A model generated the notes under the pieces. It saw nothing but the letters and a program-made list of their open reading frames with translations. It searched no databases and had not been told where the DNA came from. A program made the position numbers and the translations under genes. Shown here one piece after another: positions 9,259-16,818 of a stretch of DNA of 64,000 nucleotides. Origin of the DNA: Vibrio tritonius (GTDB taxonomy: Bacteria; Pseudomonadota; Gammaproteobacteria; Enterobacterales; Vibrionaceae); contig NZ_AP014636.1 of NCBI RefSeq assembly GCF_001547935.1, positions 1,302,001 through 1,366,000 of the forward strand, in the 5' to 3' direction. Position 1 is the first letter of the stretch, and each line of letters opens with the position of its first letter.

Positions 9259-9608
9259 CAAAAACAGATTCCTTTACAGACCAAGAGCACGAGTTTTTTC
9301 TCGTGCTTTTTTTTTCACCAATCAAACTCTCTTCGGCATTATTCAACAAAACACAAATTACTTAGTAAACACCACAGAAAATACATCGAGCTAAAACCAT
9401 TTGTCCTCATTACTTTTAAGCACCCCTATCAGGATGCAAAACCAGTAAAAACAATAGAATTTGGCTAAAACTTGCCTTTCACTGTTAAATTTTGGTAACA
9501 TTTGCCATGTAAAACAGTTTGTACTCTAATTTTTATGCTGAGTATCCTTTTAAAAAAGCGGCATAAAAATGGGCACAATGTATCGATTACTAAACAAAAG
9601 TGGACTTT
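9259..9608. other. Intergenic region, MFS / BCCT
   Basis: About 350 bases. The first 60 hold the terminator of the MFS gene; the AT-rich remainder should contain the BCCT promoter. I recognise no operator or RNA gene. Confidence 0.5.
9286..9316 (+). terminator. Rho-independent terminator after the MFS gene
   Basis: Stem AGCACGAG / CTCGTGCT with a 6-base T loop, followed by a run of nine T. Classic intrinsic terminator. Confidence 0.9.
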
Positions 9609-11210
9609 ATGGAAAGTGTGTCGAAAAAATACAGTATCGAAACCACCGATTATCAGGTGGGACAAGATAATGTGCAGAAATGGGGGTTTGATGTACATAA
9701 TCCCGTCTTTGGAATCAGTGCTGGCCTCATACTAGCCTTTCTTATTGCGGTACTCGTGGTCGATCCTGCCACCGCTAACAATGCACTCAATCAAATGAAA
9801 AACAGCATCATGGATGAGTTTGATGGTCTGTTTATGTGGGCAACAAATGCCTTTTTAATTTTCTCTGTCTTTTTGATGGTCTCTCCTTATGGCCGTATTC
9901 GCCTTGGTGGCAAAGACGCAAGACCCGATCACTCTACCGCTTCCTGGCTTGCGATGCTATTTGCAGCCGGTATGGGGATTGGTCTGTTATTCTGGGGAGT
10001 AGCGGAACCTACCGCTTACTTTACCGATTGGTATAAAACACCACTGAATGTTGCACCCTATACTCCTGAAGCGAAATCTCTTGCGATGGGCGCAACTATC
10101 TTCCACTGGGGGATTCACGGCTGGGCTATTTTTGCAGTGGTTGCCCTTGCATTAGCCTTCTTTGCTTTTAATAAAGGATTGCCTCTTTCGATGCGTTCCG
10201 CTTTCTACCCTATTTTTGGTGATCGCGCCTGGGGATGGTTAGGACATGTTATTGATATTCTAGCAGTGCTATCCACTCTGTTTGGTTTAGCAACCTCGCT
10301 TGGTCTTGGGGCGCAACAAGCGACGAGCGGAATCAACTATGTATTTGGAACTGATGGCGGCATTGGTATGCAGTTAATTGTCATTGTGTTCGTTACGTTA
10401 ATTGCTATTGGTTCAGTGGTTCGTGGTATTGATGGCGGTGTAAAAGTGCTGAGTAACATTAATATGATGTTTGCCGCCGCTTTGTTCGCCTTTATTGTGG
10501 CAGTTACCTACGATACCGCATGGAGCTCGCTAGCAAATACCTTTACAGGTTATGTAAAAGCGATCTTACCGCTAAGTAATCCTCACGGACGTGAAGACGA
10601 AACCTGGATGCATGCTTGGACTGTTTTCTACTGGGCTTGGTGGATTTCTTGGTCGCCATTTGTCGGGATGTTTATTGCTCGTGTTTCTCGAGGTCGAACA
10701 GTTCGAGAATTTATGATTGCCGTTGTCTTTGTTCCTACACTGGTCACTATGATTTGGATGGGTATCTTTGGTGGTATCGCATTAGACCAAGTAGCAAACC
10801 ATATCGGTGAACTCGGTACTAAAGGTTTAACCGATATTTCATTAACGTTGTTTTATGTGTACGACCAACTGCCTATGGGGAGCGTGATTTCGGTCATTTC
10901 AATTGCGTTAATTTTGATCTTCTTTATCACCTCATCGGATTCCGGCTCACTGGTTATCGACAGCATTACCGCCGGTGGTAAAGTTGACGCGCCAATTCCA
11001 CAACGCATTTTCTGGGCAAGTATCGAAGGTGCGATTGCAGCCGCCATGCTTTGGATCGGTGGTCAAGATGCTCTTCAAGCACTGCAATCAGGTGTGGTGG
11101 CAACAGCTTTACCGTTTGTCTTTGTACTGCTGCTCATGTGTGTAAGTTTAATCATGGGCTTAAGAACGGAATATGGTGCTTACAGAGAGCCAGCGTTCAA
11201 CCAAGCGTAA
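9609..11210 (+). CDS. BCCT family betaine/choline/carnitine-type transporter
   Basis: Inner-membrane carrier of quaternary ammonium or sulfonium compounds (glycine betaine, choline or DMSP), usually ion-coupled and used for osmoprotection or catabolism. The 533 residues contain the glycine-rich unwound helix FAAGMGIGLLFWGVAEP, with Met in the position associated with Na+-coupled members. The BCCT signature WTVFYWAWWISWSPFVGMF is also present. There is no long C-terminal osmosensory extension. I chose ATG 9609; an in-frame GTG at 9600 is possible. The next gene is acuI, after a terminator and 317 bases. This raises DMSP as a candidate substrate (inference only). Confidence 0.9.
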   Translation: MESVSKKYSIETTDYQVGQDNVQKWGFDVHNPVFGISAGLILAFLIAVLVVDPATANNALNQMKNSIMDEFDGLFMWATNAFLIFSVFLMVSPYGRIRLGGKDARPDHSTASWLAMLFAAGMGIGLLFWGVAEPTAYFTDWYKTPLNVAPYTPEAKSLAMGATIFHWGIHGWAIFAVVALALAFFAFNKGLPLSMRSAFYPIFGDRAWGWLGHVIDILAVLSTLFGLATSLGLGAQQATSGINYVFGTDGGIGMQLIVIVFVTLIAIGSVVRGIDGGVKVLSNINMMFAAALFAFIVAVTYDTAWSSLANTFTGYVKAILPLSNPHGREDETWMHAWTVFYWAWWISWSPFVGMFIARVSRGRTVREFMIAVVFVPTLVTMIWMGIFGGIALDQVANHIGELGTKGLTDISLTLFYVYDQLPMGSVISVISIALILIFFITSSDSGSLVIDSITAGGKVDAPIPQRIFWASIEGAIAAAMLWIGGQDALQALQSGVVATALPFVFVLLLMCVSLIMGLRTEYGAYREPAFNQA

Positions 11211-11263
11211 AGCTCATCTCCGCATACTCACTTGGCTGTTCATTCTCTAGCCAACCGACTAAA

Positions 11264-11293
11264 AATGCGCCTATCCGTAGGCGCATTTTTTTG
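11264..11293 (+). terminator. Rho-independent terminator after the BCCT gene
   Basis: Stem AATGCGCCTA / TAGGCGCATT with loop TCCG and a T-run. Confidence 0.9.
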
Positions 11294-11459
11294 GTCTATT
11301 GTTTAAGCAAAACAAATGCTGTTAAGCAAAAATTAGATAAATTGATACAAGTCAAATCCACTCTCCCTATTTCATGATGCTGGCAATTTATCCTTGCTTC
11401 TTATGCTGCTGACTTTTATCCTAAAAATATTATTAAACGATCGGTCTAAATTAGAAATT

Positions 11460-11471
11460 AAACCATGGTTT
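11460..11471. promoter_or_regulatory. Palindrome upstream of acuI, candidate AcuR operator
   Basis: Perfect 12-bp palindrome AAACCATGGTTT about 57 bases before the acuI ATG. Within 20 bases follows a partial repeat, ATACCATG. Position and symmetry fit a TetR-family operator; binding by AcuR is inference. Confidence 0.35.
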
Positions 11472-11527
11472 GTATACCATGCTATTTAGTCTTATCACTC
11501 CTTATTAAGCCACAAGGTAGACACTCT

Positions 11528-12514
11528 ATGTTTAAAGCGCTCTATATCGATAAAGTCGACGACCAATATCAATGCCAATTTAAGCAGTTGGAAGAAACTG
11601 ACTTTCCTGAGGGGAACGTGACGGTTAATGTCGAATACTCAACTCTGAACTTCAAAGACGGCTTGGCGATCAGTGGCAAATCCCCAGTAGTGCGTCGCTT
11701 CCCAATGGTGCCGGGTATCGACTTTGCAGGGGTGGTTGAGTCAAGTGACCATCCTAATTTTAAAGCAGGCCAGCGTGTATTTATCAATGGTTGGGGCCTT
11801 GGCGAAAAACATTGGGGCGGTTTGACAGAGAAAGCCAAAGTTAATGGCGATTGGCTGTTGTCCACTCCAGAAAACATGAGCAGCTTTGATGTTATGGCGG
11901 TAGGCACCGCTGGTTACACTGCCATGCTGTGTGTCCAAGCGCTACAAAACAACGGCATCACACCACAATCCGGCAAAGTGCTAGTGACTGGCGCTAATGG
12001 TGGTGTAGGTAGTTTTGCTATTGCCTTCCTAGCCAAATTGGGCTTTGAGGTGGTTGCATCAACAGGCCGACCAGAAGAGGAAGCACGTTTACGTCAACTC
12101 GGAGCAAGTGAGATCATTGATCGCAATACCCTCTCGGAACCAGGCCGTCCATTAGGAAAAGAGCTTTGGGCAGCAGCTATTGACTCTGTAGGTAGCCATA
12201 CTTTAGCGAACGTTTGTGCATCAACCCAATACGGCGGCGTCGTTGCCGCTTGTGGTCTTGCCCAAGGTATGGACTTCCCAGCAACTGTTGCCCCCTTCAT
12301 TTTGCGCGGTGTGACGCTCGCTGGTGTCGACAGTGTGATGTGTCCAAATGAAAAACGCCTGAAAGCTTGGGAACAAATTGCCCAACTGGTGGATCAAGAG
12401 GTACTTAATACCGCCAGCTCTATCATTGGCTTTAATGACGTGATTGATACCGCGCACCAACTGCTGGAAGGCAAAGTGAAAGGACGTGTTGTAGTAGACA
12501 TTAACAAAGACTAG
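11528..12514 (+). CDS. acuI: Acrylyl-CoA reductase (NADPH), AcuI/YhdH family
   Basis: A zinc-independent medium-chain dehydrogenase that reduces acryloyl-CoA to propionyl-CoA with NADPH. It detoxifies acrylate made from DMSP and related compounds. The 328 residues show the family pattern: NFKDGLAISGK, FPMVPGIDFAGVVE, FINGWGLGEKHWGGL (residues ~80-95) and the nucleotide-binding VTGANGGVGSFA (~153-164). Structural zinc cysteines are absent, as expected. I start at ATG 11528; an in-frame ATG at 11465 would add 21 hydrophobic residues not found in the family. The convergent downstream gene is an AcuR-like regulator and a BCCT carrier lies upstream. No DMSP lyase is visible in the window. Confidence 0.92.
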   Translation: MFKALYIDKVDDQYQCQFKQLEETDFPEGNVTVNVEYSTLNFKDGLAISGKSPVVRRFPMVPGIDFAGVVESSDHPNFKAGQRVFINGWGLGEKHWGGLTEKAKVNGDWLLSTPENMSSFDVMAVGTAGYTAMLCVQALQNNGITPQSGKVLVTGANGGVGSFAIAFLAKLGFEVVASTGRPEEEARLRQLGASEIIDRNTLSEPGRPLGKELWAAAIDSVGSHTLANVCASTQYGGVVAACGLAQGMDFPATVAPFILRGVTLAGVDSVMCPNEKRLKAWEQIAQLVDQEVLNTASSIIGFNDVIDTAHQLLEGKVKGRVVVDINKD

Positions 12515-12531
12515 CTCTGTTTTTGCGCTTT

Positions 12532-12563
12532 AGAACTCAGGGTTATTTTTAATCCTGAGTTCT
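12532..12563. terminator. Bidirectional hairpin between acuI and acuR
   Basis: Perfect 10-bp stem AGAACTCAGG / CCTGAGTTCT with a 12-base loop, between the two convergent genes. T-tracts are weak on both sides. Confidence 0.6.
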
Positions 12564-12738
12564 CTTTACTCAATTGGTGAACTCACTTCTCTTAAAAATG
12601 AGCCCGTTAAGCCAGCCAATGCTGAACGCAAAGTGAAATCCCACCCGTCGCGCACTTTGCCATGTATGGTAAAGTCTTGCTTATCAACATTCGCATCCGC
12701 CTAATGATCAGAGCTGGAACCTCAGTGGGAATGGTTGT

Positions 12739-13377
12739 TTAACATTGACTGATGCTACAACGAAAATAGTGCCAAAAATCATCCAACGGCTGAGTGGAAC
12801 GAAAGAGCTTGGCACGCATTACAGCCCCTTCCCATCCAGACCAAAATAGTGCTGCCAAATGGGCATCGGTTGCCGATGATTGCCACTGTTGCTGCGCTCG
12901 AGCTAAAGCAAAACAGGCTGCAATTCTCTGTTGCCAATCAAGAATGATGCTTTGTAACTGAACCGCTAACGCTTGCGATAGTTGTGGTACTTCCTGCATC
13001 ATATTGCCAACCAAACAGCCACGACGAAATTCAAAACGTTCAATCCCCGCTTTCGCATCCGCCACAAACAAACCAATTCTCTCTAATGGTTCGACATCCA
13101 TCCGAGATAAATGCTTATCCAGTTTGCGGGCAAAATAGTCGCCATAGGCGGCCAATACTTGCGAGCCAAACTCTTCCTTATTCTTAAAATAGTGATAAAA
13201 AGACCCTTTCGGCACTTGAACTTTTTTCACCACCGCATCGACGCCAGACGCTGTAAAGCCAAATTCAGTGATCATCTCTAATCCACTGTGTATAAGGACT
13301 TTCTTGGTGTCGGAGTATTCTCGTTCGATTTTAGGTGGACGCCCACGGCGACGTTTTACGGGTTGTTGTTCGCTCAC
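12739..13377 (-). CDS. acuR: TetR-family regulator, AcuR-like
   Basis: TetR repressor of 212 residues. An N-terminal RRRGRPP arm precedes the helix-turn-helix (residues ~28-70), ending VPKGSFYHYFKNKEEFG. The ligand domain has FRRGCLVGNMMQE and FWSGWEGAVMRAKL. From memory, these segments match AcuR of Rhodobacter sphaeroides, which senses acrylate and represses acuR-acuI-dddL. It lies convergent to acuI rather than upstream as in Rhodobacter, so it would act in trans on the acuI promoter. The start codon is GTG with AAGAAG just upstream. I am confident of the family and fairly confident of the subtype. Confidence 0.85.
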   Translation of the reverse strand: MSEQQPVKRRRGRPPKIEREYSDTKKVLIHSGLEMITEFGFTASGVDAVVKKVQVPKGSFYHYFKNKEEFGSQVLAAYGDYFARKLDKHLSRMDVEPLERIGLFVADAKAGIERFEFRRGCLVGNMMQEVPQLSQALAVQLQSIILDWQQRIAACFALARAQQQWQSSATDAHLAALFWSGWEGAVMRAKLFRSTQPLDDFWHYFRCSISQC

Positions 13378-13499
13378 GTTCTTCTTAATGTCGTTGTTGT
13401 TTCACACAATTTTACAGATTTTGCGATCAGGATACCACAAAGTGTCTGGCCATGAGCAAAACCAGACACTTTGCTTCCCATTACTGGACAATATAAGGA

Positions 13500-14660
13500 T
13501 TAATCGTGCACAGCCAGAGTGTGTTCTTCAATGTAATCAAAGTTAATATCTTCACCTAAGCCGGGGCGAGAAGAGAGATGAACAAACCCTTCACTGTCCA
13601 TTGGGTCGGCAAGTTGATTGAGATAAGATATACCTTCATCATAGTCTAAGAATGGGTGCAGTAAGCCTCGTTCATACCATTGACAATTTTTGATCGCTGC
13701 ACAAACTGCTAAGTTGGCTGCGCCATTACCATGCACTTCACAGTTCATTCCATATGATTCAGCAAGGTGTGCCACTTTCAACGTTGGAGAGATCCCCCCA
13801 ACTCCGGGTACACCAGCGCGCAAAATATCGCTTGCTTGTGACTTAACCCACTCTGCACGCGTATGGTGCTTACCCGATGCCGATTCAGGACCAATAACCG
13901 GAATCGATAGTTGGTGACTTAGCCATTGATAAGAGGAAATACTCTGTTCGTTCATCGGCTCTTCAAACCAAGCAAAATCCAACCGCTCTAGCGCCTTACC
14001 TATCTTGAGCGCTTCGGTACGGTTGTACCAGTGGTAACCATCGATCATCAGTTCGATCTTCGGTCCAACCGCTTCACGTACCGCTTCACAGGCTCGAATA
14101 TCCATCGTAACACTAGGTGCAAAAGAGACCGGTGGCATCCAAGTGTGGAGCTTGATCGCTTTGTAGCCCCGCGCAACTAACTGCTCAGCAAATCGGCCAT
14201 AGTCGTCTGGTGTCGCTAAACCGCCACTGAGTTGGTCACCACACATAGTGCTGCCATACGCTGGTACTTTATCGCGATATGCGCCAATCAACTGATAAAC
14301 TGGCACATTCAAAAATCGCCCAGCCCAATCCCAGAGCGCTTGATCTACTACCGCCAAAGCGCGATCGGTTAATTGCCCAGCACTGCCACGTTGCCACAAT
14401 TCTAAGTCGTGCCATAACTGTTCGCGAAACATGGCATTTTTCCCAATCAACACTTTTTTAAAGAAAGCATTAAGCACATGAGGTCGAATCACTTCTACGG
14501 GAGCAAAAGCATACCCTTTGTTGCCATCCTCAGTTTCGATGGTCAGCATAGCTTGTTTTGCCATGGCTCCTTGGGGAAAGGGATGTGAGTGCCCTGCACT
14601 ATCGGAAGACCGCTTGGTAAAATACTCAAATGCCGTGACAGTTACTTGGGTGATAATCAT
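13500..14660 (-). CDS. Enolase-superfamily (mandelate racemase-like) sugar-acid enzyme
   Basis: Probable dehydratase or epimerase of a sugar acid or small hydroxy acid. The 386 residues carry an N-terminal capping domain and a (beta/alpha)8 barrel. Visible catalytic features are the KxH motif (Lys170, His172 in AIKLHTW), metal ligands Asp207 (MIDGYHW), a Glu in WFEEP (233/234) and Glu259 (IGPES), and a probable Asp278/His310 dyad (EVHGNG). This is the mandelate racemase subgroup layout. The substrate is not recognisable. It is divergent from a GntR regulator, and a 13-bp operator touches its Shine-Dalgarno (AAGAGG), so substrate-inducible control is likely. Confidence 0.85.
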   Translation of the reverse strand: MIITQVTVTAFEYFTKRSSDSAGHSHPFPQGAMAKQAMLTIETEDGNKGYAFAPVEVIRPHVLNAFFKKVLIGKNAMFREQLWHDLELWQRGSAGQLTDRALAVVDQALWDWAGRFLNVPVYQLIGAYRDKVPAYGSTMCGDQLSGGLATPDDYGRFAEQLVARGYKAIKLHTWMPPVSFAPSVTMDIRACEAVREAVGPKIELMIDGYHWYNRTEALKIGKALERLDFAWFEEPMNEQSISSYQWLSHQLSIPVIGPESASGKHHTRAEWVKSQASDILRAGVPGVGGISPTLKVAHLAESYGMNCEVHGNGAANLAVCAAIKNCQWYERGLLHPFLDYDEGISYLNQLADPMDSEGFVHLSSRPGLGEDINFDYIEEHTLAVHD

Positions 14661-14668
14661 AAACGCCT

Positions 14669-14681
14669 CTTGTCATACAAG
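14669..14681. promoter_or_regulatory. GntR operator copy 1 (enolase-like gene)
   Basis: CTTGTCATACAAG on the + strand, which read on the other strand is CTTGTATGACAAG. It fits the FadR-subfamily pattern TNGTNNNACNA. It ends 8 bases before the enolase-like ATG and merges with its ribosome binding site. Confidence 0.75.
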
Positions 14682-14772
14682 TTGATAAGCTTCATACAGA
14701 TAAAGAAAGAATTTGCGAGAGGTCTTAGTTTGTCACGACTAGGCTTTCCTGCTAAGTAGGCAACACGCTAAA

Positions 14773-14785
14773 CTTGTATGACAAG
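14773..14785. promoter_or_regulatory. GntR operator copy 2 (gntR gene, autoregulation)
   Basis: CTTGTATGACAAG, the exact reverse complement of copy 1, 15 bases before the GntR ATG. The two centres are 104 bp apart, close to ten helical turns. Confidence 0.75.
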
Positions 14786-14800
14786 CCAGATTGGAGAACC

Positions 14801-15484
14801 ATGATGTCGTCTCATCCTCGCAGAGCCCACACCGTTGTTTTGGAATTGAAGAATGCCATTGAGCAAGGAGAATACCCTCCGGGTTCAAAACTGCCATCGG
14901 AGCAACAATTAGTGCGTCGTTTTGCAGTAAGTCGAACGGTCATTCGCGAAGCGATGGCGGATTTGCGCGCGAGCCAATTGGTCATGACCCAACAAGGCAA
15001 AGGAGCGTTTGTTTGTGACAAACCGATCAGCGATGTACTGCAGCTAACCAGTACAGGCGCATCACCCGAGTTGGAACTCACTTACTTAATGGAATTGCGT
15101 ATCGCAATTGAATCGGAAACCGCTTATCTCGCGGCTCAAAAACGCACCATGCGCGATGTTGATCAACTGCAGATACACCTGCGTGATATGAAGCAAGCCA
15201 TAGCAAACAACCACACCTCATCGGATATGGATGCTCGTTTTCACTTCACGGTTGCAGCCGCAGCCAAAAACCCTCACTTTGTTGCTTTACTCACCTACGT
15301 TTACCAACGTTTAAATCATAAAGATCCGTTAATCCCTGCATCACGAAAACAACAGGCACTAAAAGAGCACGAACATCTCTGTCACGCGATTGAAAGAAGC
15401 GACCCAGACGCAGCGCGATCCGCGATGCGTTTGCACCTTTCAGGGACCAAAGCACGCTTATTAAATGCCATTATCCCCGAATAA
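14801..15484 (+). CDS. GntR-family regulator, FadR subfamily
   Basis: Transcriptional regulator of 227 residues with an N-terminal winged helix (residues ~10-70: YPPGSKLPSEQQLVRRFAVSRTVIREAMADLRA) and an all-helical FCD ligand domain with the pattern of metal-binding Asp and His residues (MDARFHFTVA, HEHLCHAI). It most likely represses the divergent enolase-like gene and itself through the paired 13-bp sites. GGAG at 14793-14796 favours ATG 14801 or the next codon, ATG 14804; a longer in-frame start at 14774 would run through the operator. The effector is probably the substrate of the enolase-like enzyme. Confidence 0.88.
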   Translation: MMSSHPRRAHTVVLELKNAIEQGEYPPGSKLPSEQQLVRRFAVSRTVIREAMADLRASQLVMTQQGKGAFVCDKPISDVLQLTSTGASPELELTYLMELRIAIESETAYLAAQKRTMRDVDQLQIHLRDMKQAIANNHTSSDMDARFHFTVAAAAKNPHFVALLTYVYQRLNHKDPLIPASRKQQALKEHEHLCHAIERSDPDAARSAMRLHLSGTKARLLNAIIPE

Positions 15485-15660
15485 CCTCGAATACCACTAA
15501 GGTGGAAATTGTTTGATTTATACACCGACCTAACATTTTTTAGGGTATTTATTGATCGCAAAATTTGGTACGCGGGTACTAAGCTGAACTACACTTTATT
15601 CAAAGGTGAGTCTACCCTTGATGACTCCAACCCCTTTCACTATTTTGAAGAGGATGAGCC

Positions 15661-16818
15661 ATGGCTTTGTATGAGATGAGAAAGTTTGTCGCACCAGAGT
15701 TTATATTCGGAGTAGGCGCTCGACACAAGGTTGCAGTGTACGCTCGTAATATGGAGGCACGGCGGGTCCTAATAGTTTCAGACAAAGGGGTTATCGAAGC
15801 TGGATGGGTACAGCAAGCCATCAATGATTTGGCAGAAGTAGGCATCGAGTCGGTGGTATTTTCCGAGCTTACAGCGAACCCGAAAGACCATGAGGTAATG
15901 CGAGGAGCTCAATTTTACGCTGAGAATGAATGTGATGTTATCGTTGCAGTGGGCGGAGGCAGTGTTATTGATGGCGCAAAAGCCATAGGGATTGTCCATA
16001 CCAATGACGGCGAAGTATCCATGTTTGAAGGTATTGATCAGGTCGATATTCCTGGCCCTCCTCTGATTTGTATCCCCACCACCGCGGGCACCTCGGCCGA
16101 TATCTCCCAATTTTGTATCATCACCAATAGCGACATGCGCTACAAAATGGCGATCATCAGTAAAACTGTCGTACCTGATGTTGCGTTGATTGATCCAGAG
16201 ACCACCACAACTCTCGACACTTACCTGACTGCCTGTACTGGCGTAGATGCGTTGACCCATGCGATTGAAGCCTACGTCTCGACAGCAAGCTCCCCGATTG
16301 TCGACGTACACGCGATGCACGCGATTAAATTGCTGTGGGAAAATATTCACCGTGCAGTGTTTGAACCTAGCCATATACCCAGCCGCGAAAACATGCTGCT
16401 TGGCTCACTTCAAGCTGGACTTGCTTTCTCTAACGCAAGCTTGGGCGCTGTGCACGCTATGGCGCATTCCCTTGGTGGCTATCTTGATATTCCCCATGGC
16501 GAATGCAATGCCCTACTGATCGACCATGTAGTGCGGTTTAATATGTCCAAAAGTGGTGAGCGCTATCAAAACATTGCCCAAATCATGGGCATTGATACTC
16601 GAGGTATGCAAACCAAAGTTTTGGGTTCACGTATTACACAAGAATTCTCTAATTTGCGCAAACAGTTAGGGATTAATGAAAAACTGTCTAATGTAGGAGT
16701 TCATTCCTCAGACATTCCGGAACTGGCCACTCATGCGGTCAATGATGCCTGTATTGTGACCAACCCTCGAATAGCCTCTCTCGGAGATATCAAGGCGATT
16801 TACAGTGAAGCAATGTGA
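15661..16818 (+). CDS. Iron-containing alcohol dehydrogenase (ErcA-like)
   Basis: Group III Fe-dependent NAD(P) alcohol dehydrogenase, 385 residues. The nucleotide motif is VGGGSVIDGAKA (97-108). Metal ligands are all present: Asp196 and His200 (GVDALTHAIEA), His265 (HAMAHSLGG) and His279 (PHGECNAL). PTTAGTSAD matches the family. The gene overlaps the next one, a c-di-GMP enzyme, by 14 bases. That arrangement recalls ErcA of Pseudomonas, an ADH-like protein with a regulatory role beside sensor genes. Whether it acts as an enzyme, a sensor or both is open; an intact metal site argues that it is at least catalytically competent. GAGGATGAG precedes the ATG. Confidence 0.88.
   Translation: MALYEMRKFVAPEFIFGVGARHKVAVYARNMEARRVLIVSDKGVIEAGWVQQAINDLAEVGIESVVFSELTANPKDHEVMRGAQFYAENECDVIVAVGGGSVIDGAKAIGIVHTNDGEVSMFEGIDQVDIPGPPLICIPTTAGTSADISQFCIITNSDMRYKMAIISKTVVPDVALIDPETTTTLDTYLTACTGVDALTHAIEAYVSTASSPIVDVHAMHAIKLLWENIHRAVFEPSHIPSRENMLLGSLQAGLAFSNASLGAVHAMAHSLGGYLDIPHGECNALLIDHVVRFNMSKSGERYQNIAQIMGIDTRGMQTKVLGSRITQEFSNLRKQLGINEKLSNVGVHSSDIPELATHAVNDACIVTNPRIASLGDIKAIYSEAM

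Larger units (their letters stand above)
11211..11527. other. Intergenic region, BCCT / acuI
   Basis: 317 bases: the BCCT terminator, then the acuI promoter region with a 12-bp palindrome (separate entry) and a nearby AAACGATCGGTCTA stretch resembling TetR-family half-sites. Confidence 0.5.

Noticed and set aside
15778..16374. 198-codon antisense ORF inside the Fe-alcohol dehydrogenase gene
   Set aside because: Opposite-strand shadow of a strongly conserved gene; no ribosome binding site or family.
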